A DNA stretch of 49,973 bases from Enterosoma sp964427595 (GCA_964427595.1 CAYRUQ010000007.1:1-49973); one strand, 5' to 3'. Numbered from the stretch's first letter, positions 33,782 through 42,232 are shown. Made by a program: numbers and translations. Notes: a model not told the origin generated them from the letters alone.

Positions 33782-34213
33782 ATGGCTGAAGAGAAAAAGG
33801 AAAATTGGTTTAGTAAAGTCAAAAAGAAGGTCAGTGCCCTTAGTTTGGACACACAAATTGAAGCTCAGTTTAATATTGATAATGAAAGTTATCAAATTTA
33901 TGAAGGTACGGGTATCTTAAACAGCAAACAAGTTTTCGGTATCCTTGATAGAGATAAGAACACCTTTTTGACTTTAGGAGTAGTCGATGCTTCTTATAGC
34001 TCGATTCTAGCTGACGAAGATAAAAACGAGTATTACTACATCACTAAAGTTGATCATAGTGAGAACATCAAAGTGACTGTCAAACTCACTGAAGATGAAA
34101 AACAAACTGAATACACCCGTCAGGGGACTTTGTTCACGTTAAATCCAGGTACTAAAAAAGTTGATGTCGTCAAAGTTAAAGATAATTATTTCTTAAAACT
34201 TTCTGAAGATTAA
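33782..34213 (+). CDS. Small protein of unknown function behind the endonuclease
   Basis: A 143-residue soluble protein with a basic N-terminus (residues 1-18) and a probable beta-barrel remainder. It has no signal peptide and no familiar motif. It starts 5 bp after the stop of the endonuclease gene without its own ribosome site, so it is likely translated by reinitiation. Its last 4 bp overlap convergently with recU. Confidence 0.6.
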   Translation: MAEEKKENWFSKVKKKVSALSLDTQIEAQFNIDNESYQIYEGTGILNSKQVFGILDRDKNTFLTLGVVDASYSSILADEDKNEYYYITKVDHSENIKVTVKLTEDEKQTEYTRQGTLFTLNPGTKKVDVVKVKDNYFLKLSED

Positions 34214-34845
34214 TCTCCTTCTTTAAAGAAGACCTGATCTATCGCCTCCAGTATTTGATAAGGTGGTAGATAAGAGCGTTTAACTAAAACACCATGGGTT
34301 TGAAAGAATTCTCTTTTAAAACCAGGGTGTTTTTTCTTTTCTGTCTCTTCAATAAGAATGCTTGCTTTGATCAGATAGACTTCTTGTGCAGTTTTAAAAG
34401 AGACTAAAAAGAAGCCGATGCCACCTAGCTTTTCAATCAGAGCTAAGTGTCTGAATTGCTGTTCTCTGATCATGTGATAAGGAACAGAGTCATGAATCGT
34501 CTCTTTGCACTCAAAATCGATGTACTTACCTTTATAGATACCGACATAATCAGTAGTTGATTTCTCTTGGAAATAAGCTTCCTCAATCATTCCTTTTTTA
34601 GTCTTGCTCATCTTAACTACTTTGATCGGAGTCGGTCTTTTATAGATGTCTGCTAATTCTTTCTCTCTGAAAAAATCACAGCTTTTGGAGACATCGTCTT
34701 CAAACTGCATGCCCATGTTGCTCTTGATATATTTATCTTTGATCTTCTGGGCTTCCGTTTTATTCTCGGTCTTTCTATGATCGATGTTAGTTTTCTTATC
34801 GGTCTTCTTAACTAACTTCCGGCCGTCTGGATAATTGATCTCCAT
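34210..34845 (-). CDS. recU: Holliday junction resolvase RecU
   Basis: A 211-residue RecU, the Gram-positive enzyme that resolves Holliday junctions and supports recombination and chromosome segregation. Typical features are GMQFEDDVSKSCDFF (near residue 45), KRPTPIKVVK (near 69), the catalytic FQEKSTTDYVGIYKGKYIDFECKET spread (near 92-116) with Asp, Glu and Lys ligands, and IREQQFRHL (near 125). An N-terminal basic region of about 40 residues is also usual. AAAGGAGC precedes the ATG. It overlaps the preceding exonuclease gene by 38 bp. The usual neighbour, a class A penicillin-binding protein gene, is absent here. Confidence 0.9.
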   Translation of the reverse strand: MEINYPDGRKLVKKTDKKTNIDHRKTENKTEAQKIKDKYIKSNMGMQFEDDVSKSCDFFREKELADIYKRPTPIKVVKMSKTKKGMIEEAYFQEKSTTDYVGIYKGKYIDFECKETIHDSVPYHMIREQQFRHLALIEKLGGIGFFLVSFKTAQEVYLIKASILIEETEKKKHPGFKREFFQTHGVLVKRSYLPPYQILEAIDQVFFKEGD

Positions 34846-35464
34846 CAGCTTTGCTCCTTTTTTCTATCTTCTCTTTTAAAAACAGGTTGAGTTTCTCTGT
34901 GCTCTCTTTTTCATCTTTTAAGATCTTTTGATATAAAGTAGCTAAAGAAAGAGCGTCACTATATGCTTCGTGAGGATTTAAGTTAGTGACATCAAAAATC
35001 GAGCAAAGATCAGCAAGGGAGAGAAACTCATTCTTATTAAAAAGAAGTGAACTCACATATTTTTGAAAATCAAAATAATTCTTATAAATATGAGAATAAT
35101 ACTGATAAGTGAAAGTTTCTTTACTGATGAAATGTTTCAGTATTCTTAAATCTTGATCTCCATAAGAAAGAAACGCTTTCTTTTGATAAGGCCTTAAAAG
35201 ATTGACGATCTCTTTTAAGACGACAGTTTTATCTTTTCCTTCTTTTTCTAAAACAGCATCAGTGATATGAGTCATCCTTCGCACTAATGGTTCAACATGG
35301 ACGCTTGTCTTGATATAAGACTGATAAGAGAAGAGCATTTGAAAGTCTTTTGAATAAGCGACAAGTCCGATTTGAATAGGTTCGTTAGAGAACTGCGTGG
35401 CTTCAAAATCAAAGAAGCTAAGAACATCCTTAGAACTGATGAAAGTTTTGAAGTCTTTAGCCAT
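34808..35464 (-). CDS. DEDD-family 3'-5' exonuclease (epsilon/RNase T type)
   Basis: A 218-residue exonuclease-fold protein. Motif I is FFDFEAT (Asp and Glu, near residue 17), motif II SYGDQDLRIL (near 100) and motif III HEAYSDALSLA (near 165), matching the DEDDh layout of the epsilon subunit and RNase T. It would remove nucleotides from 3' ends of DNA or RNA. The PolC gene at 43123 already carries its own exonuclease, so this is a separate repair or RNA-processing enzyme. It lies 2 bp after the MarR gene stop and overlaps recU, suggesting a DNA-repair operon. Confidence 0.82.
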   Translation of the reverse strand: MAKDFKTFISSKDVLSFFDFEATQFSNEPIQIGLVAYSKDFQMLFSYQSYIKTSVHVEPLVRRMTHITDAVLEKEGKDKTVVLKEIVNLLRPYQKKAFLSYGDQDLRILKHFISKETFTYQYYSHIYKNYFDFQKYVSSLLFNKNEFLSLADLCSIFDVTNLNPHEAYSDALSLATLYQKILKDEKESTEKLNLFLKEKIEKRSKADGDQLSRRPEVS

Positions 35465-35466
35465 CT

Positions 35467-35940
35467 TCAGATGCCAAAATCAAAATGTCTTAAATCATCT
35501 GAGAAGATATCCGGATCAGAAGAAAGCTCTAATATCTTGAAAAGATGTTCGACTTCTTCTTGCCCCAAAATATCAAACCATGAGGAGAAGAGCGCACCTA
35601 ACCGTTTGAGACAAACCAGTAGTCTCTCTTCAGCTAATGGGGTATTTCTGACATAAATCTGTCTTCTGTTTTTCTTATCCATCGTTCTTTCAATCAAGCC
35701 TCTCTCCTCGAGACTTCTTAAATTAGCAGCGACATTAGGTCTCGTCACATGAAGCATCTCAGCGATTTGAGAAGGATGGCTATCAGGATGGTCACGAAGG
35801 AAGTTAACGATGCGGAAATCAGTCTGGAAAAATCTAGAAAAAAGATCTAGTTCCCCATTTTGATAAATTTTATCGATGTAAAAGAAAAGATGGGTAATCT
35901 GGGCATTGAGTAATGCCTGTTCATTTTCTTTGTCTGCCAT
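35467..35940 (-). CDS. MarR-family transcriptional regulator
   Basis: A 157-residue winged-helix regulator of the MarR family. The DNA-binding helix-turn-helix covers about residues 56-90 (HPSQIAEMLHVTRPNVAANLRSLEERGLIER), followed by the wing with MDKKNRRQIYV. N- and C-terminal helices for dimerisation are present. A perfect palindrome in its promoter region (35946-35963) is a natural autoregulatory operator. It is the first gene of a unit with an exonuclease and recU, so the regulator may tune DNA-repair capacity to a small-molecule or stress signal; the ligand is unknown. Confidence 0.85.
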   Translation of the reverse strand: MADKENEQALLNAQITHLFFYIDKIYQNGELDLFSRFFQTDFRIVNFLRDHPDSHPSQIAEMLHVTRPNVAANLRSLEERGLIERTMDKKNRRQIYVRNTPLAEERLLVCLKRLGALFSSWFDILGQEEVEHLFKILELSSDPDIFSDDLRHFDFGI

Positions 35941-35945
35941 AATCT

Positions 35946-35963
35946 TATATCCTCAGGGATATA
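35946..35963. promoter_or_regulatory. Palindromic operator candidate for the MarR regulator
   Basis: TATATCC-TCAG-GGATATA is an 18-bp palindrome 6 bp upstream of the MarR gene start. Size and symmetry fit MarR-type operators. Confidence 0.6.
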
Positions 35964-35995
35964 TTAGCAGAAATAATTAAATTATTGAATTATTT

Positions 35996-36655
35996 TTAAA
36001 CTGCGAGTGAGATCAAAACCATCAATATCGTGATGTTATAAAGAAGGAATAACACCCATTCATATAAAGCTAAATAATTGATTTTAGGCTTGAGATAATA
36101 AGTCTTTCCGTCCTCTTCTGTCTTATCCATCCTTCCCCATAAAAGAAGCTTAGGATTAAAACATGAAAGGAGGACGATAAAACCAAACACACCAGCGATG
36201 ATAACCACTGGAAGATCAAGATTTTCCATCAACATCCCTGATGGGATAACAGTGATAAAGCAAAGAAGAATCGAAGCAAAGGCAAAACCAAAGAGTCCAA
36301 ACAATGCTGAGAAGATATGCGATTTATAAAAAGTGAGAGGAAGGACATTGCTGATAGCCAGCGCTATATAACTGACTCCATAAGCGATACCTATTATCAA
36401 GGCATAAGAAGTCAAAAGACTTTGAAAAGCGAAGATGAAACCGACAGAGCCTAAACCGACAGATAAAAACAACATCGAATAAACGAAGACTCTCTGTGGG
36501 ATAGACATATTAAAGTAAAGCTCATAAGGATAAGAATTCTTAAAAGAGAACTCCTTTTGAGAGCTGACAAAAGCTTTCTGATAAATGACGAAGATACAAT
36601 AAATCATAAAGAAGGCGAGAGAGCCTATAAAACACCCTATACCGATTTCAGCCAT
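35996..36655 (-). CDS. Six-TM membrane protein, unknown, end of the rsmB-rpe operon
   Basis: A 219-residue membrane protein with about six helices (near residues 3-25, 55-75, 85-105, 115-140, 148-165 and 193-215). The loop with GRMDKTEEDGKTYYLKPK is probably cytoplasmic. No family motif is recognised. It begins 3 bp after the rpe stop codon, so it replaces thiN, which follows rpe in Bacillus. Its link with the signalling and ribosome genes upstream is positional only. Confidence 0.65.
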   Translation of the reverse strand: MAEIGIGCFIGSLAFFMIYCIFVIYQKAFVSSQKEFSFKNSYPYELYFNMSIPQRVFVYSMLFLSVGLGSVGFIFAFQSLLTSYALIIGIAYGVSYIALAISNVLPLTFYKSHIFSALFGLFGFAFASILLCFITVIPSGMLMENLDLPVVIIAGVFGFIVLLSCFNPKLLLWGRMDKTEEDGKTYYLKPKINYLALYEWVLFLLYNITILMVLISLAV

Positions 36656-36658
36656 CTT

Positions 36659-37324
36659 TCATCTCCTGAGACTATCTAAAGCCTCTTGTCTTAATTCAGC
36701 TTTGAAAAAGTAAGAGCCGGTGACAAGATAATCAGCACCTGCTTGGATACATAAAGGTCCAGTCTTATCATCGATTCCACCATCAACACCTATTTTGAAG
36801 TTTAAAGAGTTCTCTTCTCTATATCTATCAAGCCTTCTGATCTTCTCTAAAGCTTTTGGTATGAAAGCTTGTCCTCCTGCACCAGGAGTCACAGACATAA
36901 CTAGAATCTGATCAAAGAGCATCGTGAGTCCTAAAACCATCGAAACATCTGTTTCAGGAGAGAAAGCAAGACCATATTTACATTCGGGATGAACAAGTCT
37001 CAATCTCTTTAATTCTTTAAGCTTGTTAATCGTGTTTTCATAATGGAAGGTAAAGTCTGCTTCACCGATCTCTAAAAACTGATCGATGTGTCTGAAGGGA
37101 TCTTCAGTCATCAGATGAACATCAAAACGAAGTTTCTTATGGAAATTAGGATAGACCTGTTTGAAGAGTTTCTCACCAAAAGAAATCTCAGGGACAAAAA
37201 TGCCATCCATCACATCAAAATGGACGCTTTTTAGTCCGAGTTTGATGACAGAGTTGAGATCAGTCTTAAGACGGAGAAAATCAGCGGCGAGAAGAGAGGG
37301 GAGAATCTTCACTTCTTTTTCCAT
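36659..37324 (-). CDS. rpe: Ribulose-phosphate 3-epimerase
   Basis: A 221-residue TIM-barrel enzyme of the pentose phosphate pathway that interconverts ribulose-5-phosphate and xylulose-5-phosphate. Conserved segments are ILPSLLAADFLRL (residue 7), VHFDVMDGIFVPEISFG (near 34), VHLMTEDP (near 70), MSVTPGAGGQAF (near 143) and VDGGIDDKT (near 175), including the metal-ligand His and Asp residues. The length is normal. It overlaps rsgA by 16 bp. In Firmicutes rpe usually sits here, right after rsgA (yloQ/cpgA). Confidence 0.92.
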   Translation of the reverse strand: MEKEVKILPSLLAADFLRLKTDLNSVIKLGLKSVHFDVMDGIFVPEISFGEKLFKQVYPNFHKKLRFDVHLMTEDPFRHIDQFLEIGEADFTFHYENTINKLKELKRLRLVHPECKYGLAFSPETDVSMVLGLTMLFDQILVMSVTPGAGGQAFIPKALEKIRRLDRYREENSLNFKIGVDGGIDDKTGPLCIQAGADYLVTGSYFFKAELRQEALDSLRR

Positions 37325-38193
37325 AAGTCGTTTTCCTTCACTTCTTCGTATATTTTACAATAGTTTTCATACGAGTCTTGTGATAATTCGTCATTTTCTA
37401 GAGCATTCTTTAGCTCACAACCTTTGGAAAAAGGGAGGTGGAGACAATCGGAAAACTGACATTTTCCGACATATTTTTCATACCCAGGGAAAGAGATTGA
37501 TAAACCATCAGGATTGATATCTTTTAACTCAAGTTGGGAAAAACCAGGCGTGTCATATAAGAAGCCATCTTGATAAGGAAGCATGACCACTTCTTTAGTG
37601 GTATGCCTTCCTCTTCCTGAGGAGACGAATAAGGAATCTACCTTCCTGTTAAAATCAGGGCAAAGCCTATTTAAAATAGTCGACTTACCAACACCGGTCT
37701 GACCGACGAATGCCACTTTTGAAGAAGAGATCTTATTTTTCAAATCAACAATTGAAGAATCATCTATTCTTGAAACATAGAATACTTCATAATCTTCTTT
37801 TTCATAATAAGACATTCTCTTTTTAAGAACAGAAAATTCTTCATCAGACAGAAGGTCACATTTGCTGATGATGATCTTAACTTTTATCTCTGAAAAATTG
37901 ATCAAAGTCAGAAACTTATCAAGCAAGAAAGATGAGAATAATGGTTCTTTAGCTGAGACGATGACGAAGACGAAATCGACATTGGCAAGTCTCGGCCTGG
38001 TAAGAAGGTTCTTCCTAGGTAATATCTGATGAATGAAGCCTCTATCATCAAGAGAGACTTTATCACCGATGATCACACCTGTGTTTTGATAAGAGAGTTT
38101 TCCTCGGCTATGAGCGAGCGTGATCGTCTTGCTTTCAACATCATATACGCTATAACCGAGAGAACCAGAAGAGAGAATCAGTTTCTCACTCAT
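37309..38193 (-). CDS. rsgA: Ribosome small-subunit GTPase RsgA
   Basis: A 294-residue circularly permuted GTPase that helps mature the 30S subunit. An N-terminal OB domain (about 1-65) precedes the G domain in the permuted order: G4 SKCDL (near 110), G1 GQTGVGKST (near 163), G3 DTPG (near 214). The zinc-binding C-terminal domain has CQFSDCLHLPFSKGC (Cys, Cys, His and Cys, near 244-258). All key residues are intact. It overlaps prkC by 8 bp. In Bacillus its homologue CpgA is phosphorylated by PrkC, and the same gene order here fits that link. Confidence 0.92.
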   Translation of the reverse strand: MSEKLILSSGSLGYSVYDVESKTITLAHSRGKLSYQNTGVIIGDKVSLDDRGFIHQILPRKNLLTRPRLANVDFVFVIVSAKEPLFSSFLLDKFLTLINFSEIKVKIIISKCDLLSDEEFSVLKKRMSYYEKEDYEVFYVSRIDDSSIVDLKNKISSSKVAFVGQTGVGKSTILNRLCPDFNRKVDSLFVSSGRGRHTTKEVVMLPYQDGFLYDTPGFSQLELKDINPDGLSISFPGYEKYVGKCQFSDCLHLPFSKGCELKNALENDELSQDSYENYCKIYEEVKENDLWKKK

Positions 38194-39160
38194 TTCGATT
38201 CTTAGCTGCTTTAGAAGCCTGCTTCAAGGCTTTCTTCTGGCTTCTAGCTACCTTTCTTGCTTCTCTTTCAGCTGAGTTAGGATGGAAGAGACTATATAAG
38301 AAACCAGCTTTCTTTTCTAATAAGGAAGGATTTCTCAAAATCTTCTCAATATCATTTCTCATCTCACCGGCATCACCATAGCGTTGCATCGGATCTTTCT
38401 TACAGGCTTTATAAATGATGTTTGCGATGCAATCAGGAGTCTTAGGATTGTATTTTTTCAAAGACGGAAACTTAGCACTGATATGCATATAAGCGATCTG
38501 ATTGATATCATAGCCATCAAAAGGAAGAGTACCGGTGATCAGTTCAAAGAAAGTGATACCGACTGAATAGATATCGCTTCTAGTGGTGACAGGAAGACCG
38601 GTGATCAGTTCCGGAGGTATATAGTTAGGAGTACCGGTGAAGACACCTTCTTTGGTGATTTGATTATTACCACCAGCAAAAGTGGCGATACCAAAATCGC
38701 CGAGTTTGATGGAAGCATCCTTAGTTAAAAAGATATTTTGAGGTTTGATATCTCTATGGATGACTCCGTGTTGATGGGCGTATTTAACTGCTGAACAAAG
38801 CTGATACATGATGTGACAAGCTTCGATAAAAGAGAACTTTCCTCTCACATCTAAGACTTGTTTGAGAGTCTGCCCTTCGACAAACTCATTGACCATATAC
38901 GGATAACCATCAAATGTGCCGACATTGATGACTTTGACGATATTAGGATGATTCAAAGAAGCAGCCGCTCTAGCTTCTCTCTCAAAACGAGTGAGATTGA
39001 CTTTCTCAATCGCCATCTCCGGTCTTAAGGTTTTTAAAGCGACATCTTTATCAGAAATCAAATCATGAGCTTTATAAACGATGGCCATGCCACCGGTTCC
39101 GAGTTGAGTGATTATCTTATAACGATCGTCAATGATTTCATTAGTGCGATCAGCTTTCAT
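38186..39160 (-). CDS. prkC: Soluble PrkC/Stk-type Ser/Thr protein kinase lacking PASTA repeats
   Basis: A 324-residue eukaryotic-like kinase. It has the glycine loop GTGGMAIVYKAHD, the catalytic Lys in VALKTL, HRDIKPQNIF and DFGIA, and an activation loop ending GTPNYIPPE. The kinase domain fills about residues 12-270. Standard PrkC continues with a membrane helix and three or more PASTA domains binding muropeptides, but here only a basic tail rich in Lys, Arg and Ala follows. It has therefore lost the external sensor and should be cytoplasmic. The ATG at 39160 follows GGAGAG, and overlaps prpC by 11 bp; a codon 36 bp earlier has no ribosome site. The partner phosphatase PrpC is immediately upstream. 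Confidence 0.88.
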   Translation of the reverse strand: MKADRTNEIIDDRYKIITQLGTGGMAIVYKAHDLISDKDVALKTLRPEMAIEKVNLTRFEREARAAASLNHPNIVKVINVGTFDGYPYMVNEFVEGQTLKQVLDVRGKFSFIEACHIMYQLCSAVKYAHQHGVIHRDIKPQNIFLTKDASIKLGDFGIATFAGGNNQITKEGVFTGTPNYIPPELITGLPVTTRSDIYSVGITFFELITGTLPFDGYDINQIAYMHISAKFPSLKKYNPKTPDCIANIIYKACKKDPMQRYGDAGEMRNDIEKILRNPSLLEKKAGFLYSLFHPNSAEREARKVARSQKKALKQASKAAKNRNE

Positions 39161-39911
39161 AATCTCTCTCCCAGAGTGCGACGGCGATGTTATCAAATCC
39201 TCCCTGTTCTAAAGCGAGATTTTTAAGTTTCTCAGCTTTAGTAGGAATATTACAATCGGAAGACAAGATCTCTTCAATCTCTTCATCGCTGACGAGATTA
39301 TAAAGTCCATCCGAACATAAAAGGAGGATGTCATAATTCTCGTTATCGATAAATTTCTCTTGAATCTGAGAAAGCTCAGGGTTGATACCGATGGCATTGA
39401 CTAATAGATTCTTCTGTGGATGAGTCTCCATCTGAGCCTTGTTGATCTGACCTTTATCAAAAAGAAGCTGAACATAAGTCTGATCAACCGTCCTTCTGAC
39501 CAGTCCATTTTCTTTTGAATAAAGATAACAGCGTGAATCACCTAAGGAGATGAGATAAGTTCCATTAGAGGCGATTAAAGCCACGACAGCTGTCGTCCCC
39601 ATCTCTTTATATTCATCACCAGCTAAAGACATCTTATAAATCTCTTTGTTGCTCTTTTTTAAGCAGCGATGAACGAACCTTTTAGCGCTAGCTACAGTGA
39701 AAGGACGTCTAACAGCAGCAAATTCAATCGATAATTCATCGACGACATACTTGCTGGCGACTTCACCTTTTCGATGCCCGCCCATTCCATCAGCCACGAC
39801 TAAAATCGTGCCATATTGAGAAGAAGCTGCATAAGCGGCGTCTTCGTTGTTCTTTCTCTTCCTACCAATATCGCTGACAGCGATCAGTCTCTCACTGATG
39901 TTAACGGCCAT
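39150..39911 (-). CDS. prpC: PP2C-type protein phosphatase PrpC
   Basis: A 253-residue metal-dependent Ser/Thr phosphatase that reverses PrkC phosphorylation. Visible motifs are SDIGRKRKNNEDA (near residue 13), VVADGMGGHRKGE (near 37), MGTTAVVALI (near 104), SLGDSRCYL (near 122), LLLCSDGLYNLV (near 194) and GGFDNIAVAL (near 236). The Asp metal ligands are all present. It starts one base after the rlmN stop and overlaps prkC, so phosphatase and kinase are made in step. Length is usual. Confidence 0.92.
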   Translation of the reverse strand: MAVNISERLIAVSDIGRKRKNNEDAAYAASSQYGTILVVADGMGGHRKGEVASKYVVDELSIEFAAVRRPFTVASAKRFVHRCLKKSNKEIYKMSLAGDEYKEMGTTAVVALIASNGTYLISLGDSRCYLYSKENGLVRRTVDQTYVQLLFDKGQINKAQMETHPQKNLLVNAIGINPELSQIQEKFIDNENYDILLLCSDGLYNLVSDEEIEEILSSDCNIPTKAEKLKNLALEQGGFDNIAVALWERDYES

Positions 39912-39912
39912 A

Positions 39913-40956
39913 TTAATCCTCCTGATGTCTTGCTCTTAATTGACCACAAGCAGCATCAATATCACTGCCGAATTCTTTTCTCACAGTAGATTTTATACCT
40001 TTTCTGAGCAGATAGTTATGGAAGGCATCCACTTTATGTTCACTGCTTCGTTCAAACCCGTTTTCAACTACTGGGTTATAAGGAATCAAATTGACATAAC
40101 CGAAGGTCGGTTTGATCAATTTATAAAGCTCTTCAGCATGGAAGAGAGAATCATTTAAATCTTTAATCAATATGTATTCATAAGTGACTCTTCTACCATT
40201 AGAATCCTTCCCATACTCGATGATAGCCGGTATCAATTTGGAAAGCGGATAAGCCTTGTTTATCGGCATCAGCTTGTTTCTGATCTCATCATTAGGAGCG
40301 TGAAGAGAGATAGCGAGATTGACTTGTAACCCTTCTTTTCCAAAGCGGAGGATACCAGGGACCAAACCACAGGTAGAAACAGTGATGTGTCTAGCTCCAA
40401 TTTCCAGTCCGAAAGGAGAATTGATATTTCTGATAAAAGTGATCACATTATCATAATTATCAAAAGGTTCACCAGTTCCCATAACAACGACATGAGTGAC
40501 TCTTAACTCATGATCAATATCTTTTAGATACTTATCAAAACCTAATACTTGTCCGAGCATCTCTTCAGGCTGAAGATTCCTCTTTTTCTTTAATAAACCG
40601 GACGCACAAAAAGAGCAAGCCATCGAACAACCCACTTGTGAGGAGACACAGACTGAATAGCCGTATTTGTATTTCATCAATACGCTCTCAACCATCTCTC
40701 CATCTTTAAGTTTATAAAGGCATTTGACTGTCCCATCTTTTGACTTTTGAATGTACTCCATTGTCGGAAGAGAGAAATCAAATCTATCGATCAAAGTTTC
40801 ACGAAAATCCTTTGAGATATCAGTCATCTCATCAAAAGAAGAAACTCTCTTCTTATAAAGCCAAGAGAAAATTTGTTTGGCTCTAAAAGAAGATTGACCT
40901 AAATCAAGCATATAAGAAGTCAGTTGTTCAAGTGAGAATGAGTATATGCTGGTCAT
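39913..40956 (-). CDS. rlmN: Radical SAM 23S rRNA (A2503)/tRNA methyltransferase RlmN
   Basis: A 347-residue radical-SAM enzyme that methylates C2 of A2503 in 23S rRNA and A37 in tRNAs, using two SAM molecules. The FeS cluster motif is CSMACSFCASG (near residue 108). MGTGEPFDNYDNV binds SAM, and the methyl-carrying Cys near the C-terminus lies in SDIDAACGQLRARH. The N-terminal region matches the RlmN winged domain. The ATG at 40956 is chosen because AAGGAGAC lies just before it; a codon 21 bp earlier lies inside rsmB with no site. It overlaps rsmB by 4 bp (ATGA). Confidence 0.93.
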   Translation of the reverse strand: MTSIYSFSLEQLTSYMLDLGQSSFRAKQIFSWLYKKRVSSFDEMTDISKDFRETLIDRFDFSLPTMEYIQKSKDGTVKCLYKLKDGEMVESVLMKYKYGYSVCVSSQVGCSMACSFCASGLLKKKRNLQPEEMLGQVLGFDKYLKDIDHELRVTHVVVMGTGEPFDNYDNVITFIRNINSPFGLEIGARHITVSTCGLVPGILRFGKEGLQVNLAISLHAPNDEIRNKLMPINKAYPLSKLIPAIIEYGKDSNGRRVTYEYILIKDLNDSLFHAEELYKLIKPTFGYVNLIPYNPVVENGFERSSEHKVDAFHNYLLRKGIKSTVRKEFGSDIDAACGQLRARHQED

Positions 40957-42206
40957 GCTTGTCTCCTTAATAAACAATAATAACCGCCTTTCGATTCATG
41001 CTGATAAGGGAAGAGATAGTCTTCTTCCACAAGATTGAAATCAGGATGTTTCTTTAAAAATGAGGTGATCACATCCTTGCTATCAAGGTGGATCAAAGAG
41101 CGATTATAGAAAAGAAGGATTCCGTCTTTAGAGACGAAACGACAAGCTTCTTCAAGTCCTATAAGAGAATCGACTCTCGAGCGTTCAAAATCTTCTTTCG
41201 TCAAAGAAGGAAGGATTGAAAAGGCGATAGAAGTATCAGCTAAGAGAGTATCTCTCGCTTTATAAACGACACCTTCAAAAGACTCATAAGGTTCATAAGT
41301 CTTGACTAGTTTCTGTTCTGAAAACAGATGATGGAAATTATTTATCTTCGTCTTTTTAACTAAATCAGACGCTATACGATAAGACTCCACACTCAGATAA
41401 GAAGAAGTCACTTCTCCTTTATAAGGAGAGAGTTTGCTAGCAAAGTATAAAGAGGCTGAAGATGAAGATTGATTGAAGAAGAGAACTCTCATGCCTAATG
41501 ATCTCTCTTTGATTTTCGATAAAAAATAAGCGTCTGAATAATCTAAAAGAAGAAGCTCTCCTCTTTTAGATAAAGTCAAAGCTTTATTTTTATCTTTCAC
41601 AATATAGATATGATCATCTTCAGAAAGAGGGATCTCTTTAAAGTTCTCTTCATCTAAATTCTCAATTAAAGGATAAGAGAATAATTGAGGGCTTTTTGAA
41701 AGAGAAAGACAGATATCAGGAGCATTCTTAGTTCCAAAATCCTGAACCAAAGCTTCTAAGAGAAATTGAGGGACCTTGAGATTGATCGCATTATAAAGAT
41801 AAGGATGTTTTTTAACTTCTTCACTTAGTAGGTGTTTTCTGACACTGAGTTCTTTGATAGCTTGATAATCTTCATCATCAAGAAGAAGTCGGTGTTCTTT
41901 AACAGCATCCTTAAACTCTTCATGAACATCTTTTTCATCCGCATCATCAAAACGAAGAACACATAAAACTAAAAGAGAAAGGTAAGCTTCTCTGCTCTTA
42001 GACTTGTAATTCTCTAGGACATCTGAAAGAGCAAAATCAAGGAGATAGTACTTATTTAAAGAAAGACGAAGAAGAGAACTGAAGCTTTTTTGATCTGATT
42101 TAGCGATTCTCTCACTAGCTAATGCACTGAAAAGAACATCCCTGTAAGGTCTTCGTTTCCCGATTATTTTATCTAGGCAAGTAATAAGCGGTGAAAAATG
42201 AAACAT
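40953..42206 (-). CDS. rsmB: RsmB-like rRNA methyltransferase with lost catalytic motifs
   Basis: A 417-residue protein in the exact rsmB (yloM) position before rlmN. The fold follows RsmB: an N-terminal NusB-like RNA-binding domain (about 1-130), then a link with INLKVPQFLLEALVQDFG (near 147), then the methyltransferase domain. Its motifs are badly changed. The SAM-binding LDACAAPGGKT is LFFNQSSSSAS (near 242), the PCSG catalytic motif is DTSIAF (near 324), and the ATCS motif is FYNRS (near 366), so both catalytic cysteines are gone. It cannot make m5C967 in 16S rRNA by the known mechanism. The frame is intact, so a structural or RNA-binding role is more likely than a pseudogene. Promoter TATAAT lies 21 nt upstream. 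Confidence 0.75.
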   Translation of the reverse strand: MFHFSPLITCLDKIIGKRRPYRDVLFSALASERIAKSDQKSFSSLLRLSLNKYYLLDFALSDVLENYKSKSREAYLSLLVLCVLRFDDADEKDVHEEFKDAVKEHRLLLDDEDYQAIKELSVRKHLLSEEVKKHPYLYNAINLKVPQFLLEALVQDFGTKNAPDICLSLSKSPQLFSYPLIENLDEENFKEIPLSEDDHIYIVKDKNKALTLSKRGELLLLDYSDAYFLSKIKERSLGMRVLFFNQSSSSASLYFASKLSPYKGEVTSSYLSVESYRIASDLVKKTKINNFHHLFSEQKLVKTYEPYESFEGVVYKARDTLLADTSIAFSILPSLTKEDFERSRVDSLIGLEEACRFVSKDGILLFYNRSLIHLDSKDVITSFLKKHPDFNLVEEDYLFPYQHESKGGYYCLLRRQA

Positions 42207-42226
42207 GCGATTCTCCTAACAGAAAA

Positions 42227-42232
42227 ATTATA
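42227..42232 (-). promoter_or_regulatory. -10 box of the rsmB-rpe operon
   Basis: TATAAT on the minus strand lies 20 nt before the rsmB ATG. A TTAGGAGA ribosome site is in the leader, in contrast to the leaderless genes elsewhere. Confidence 0.6.

Noticed and set aside
40953..42206. RsmB as a normal methyltransferase.
   Set aside because: Gene position and N-terminal fold fit, but the SAM motif and both catalytic cysteines are missing, so the usual reaction should not be assigned.
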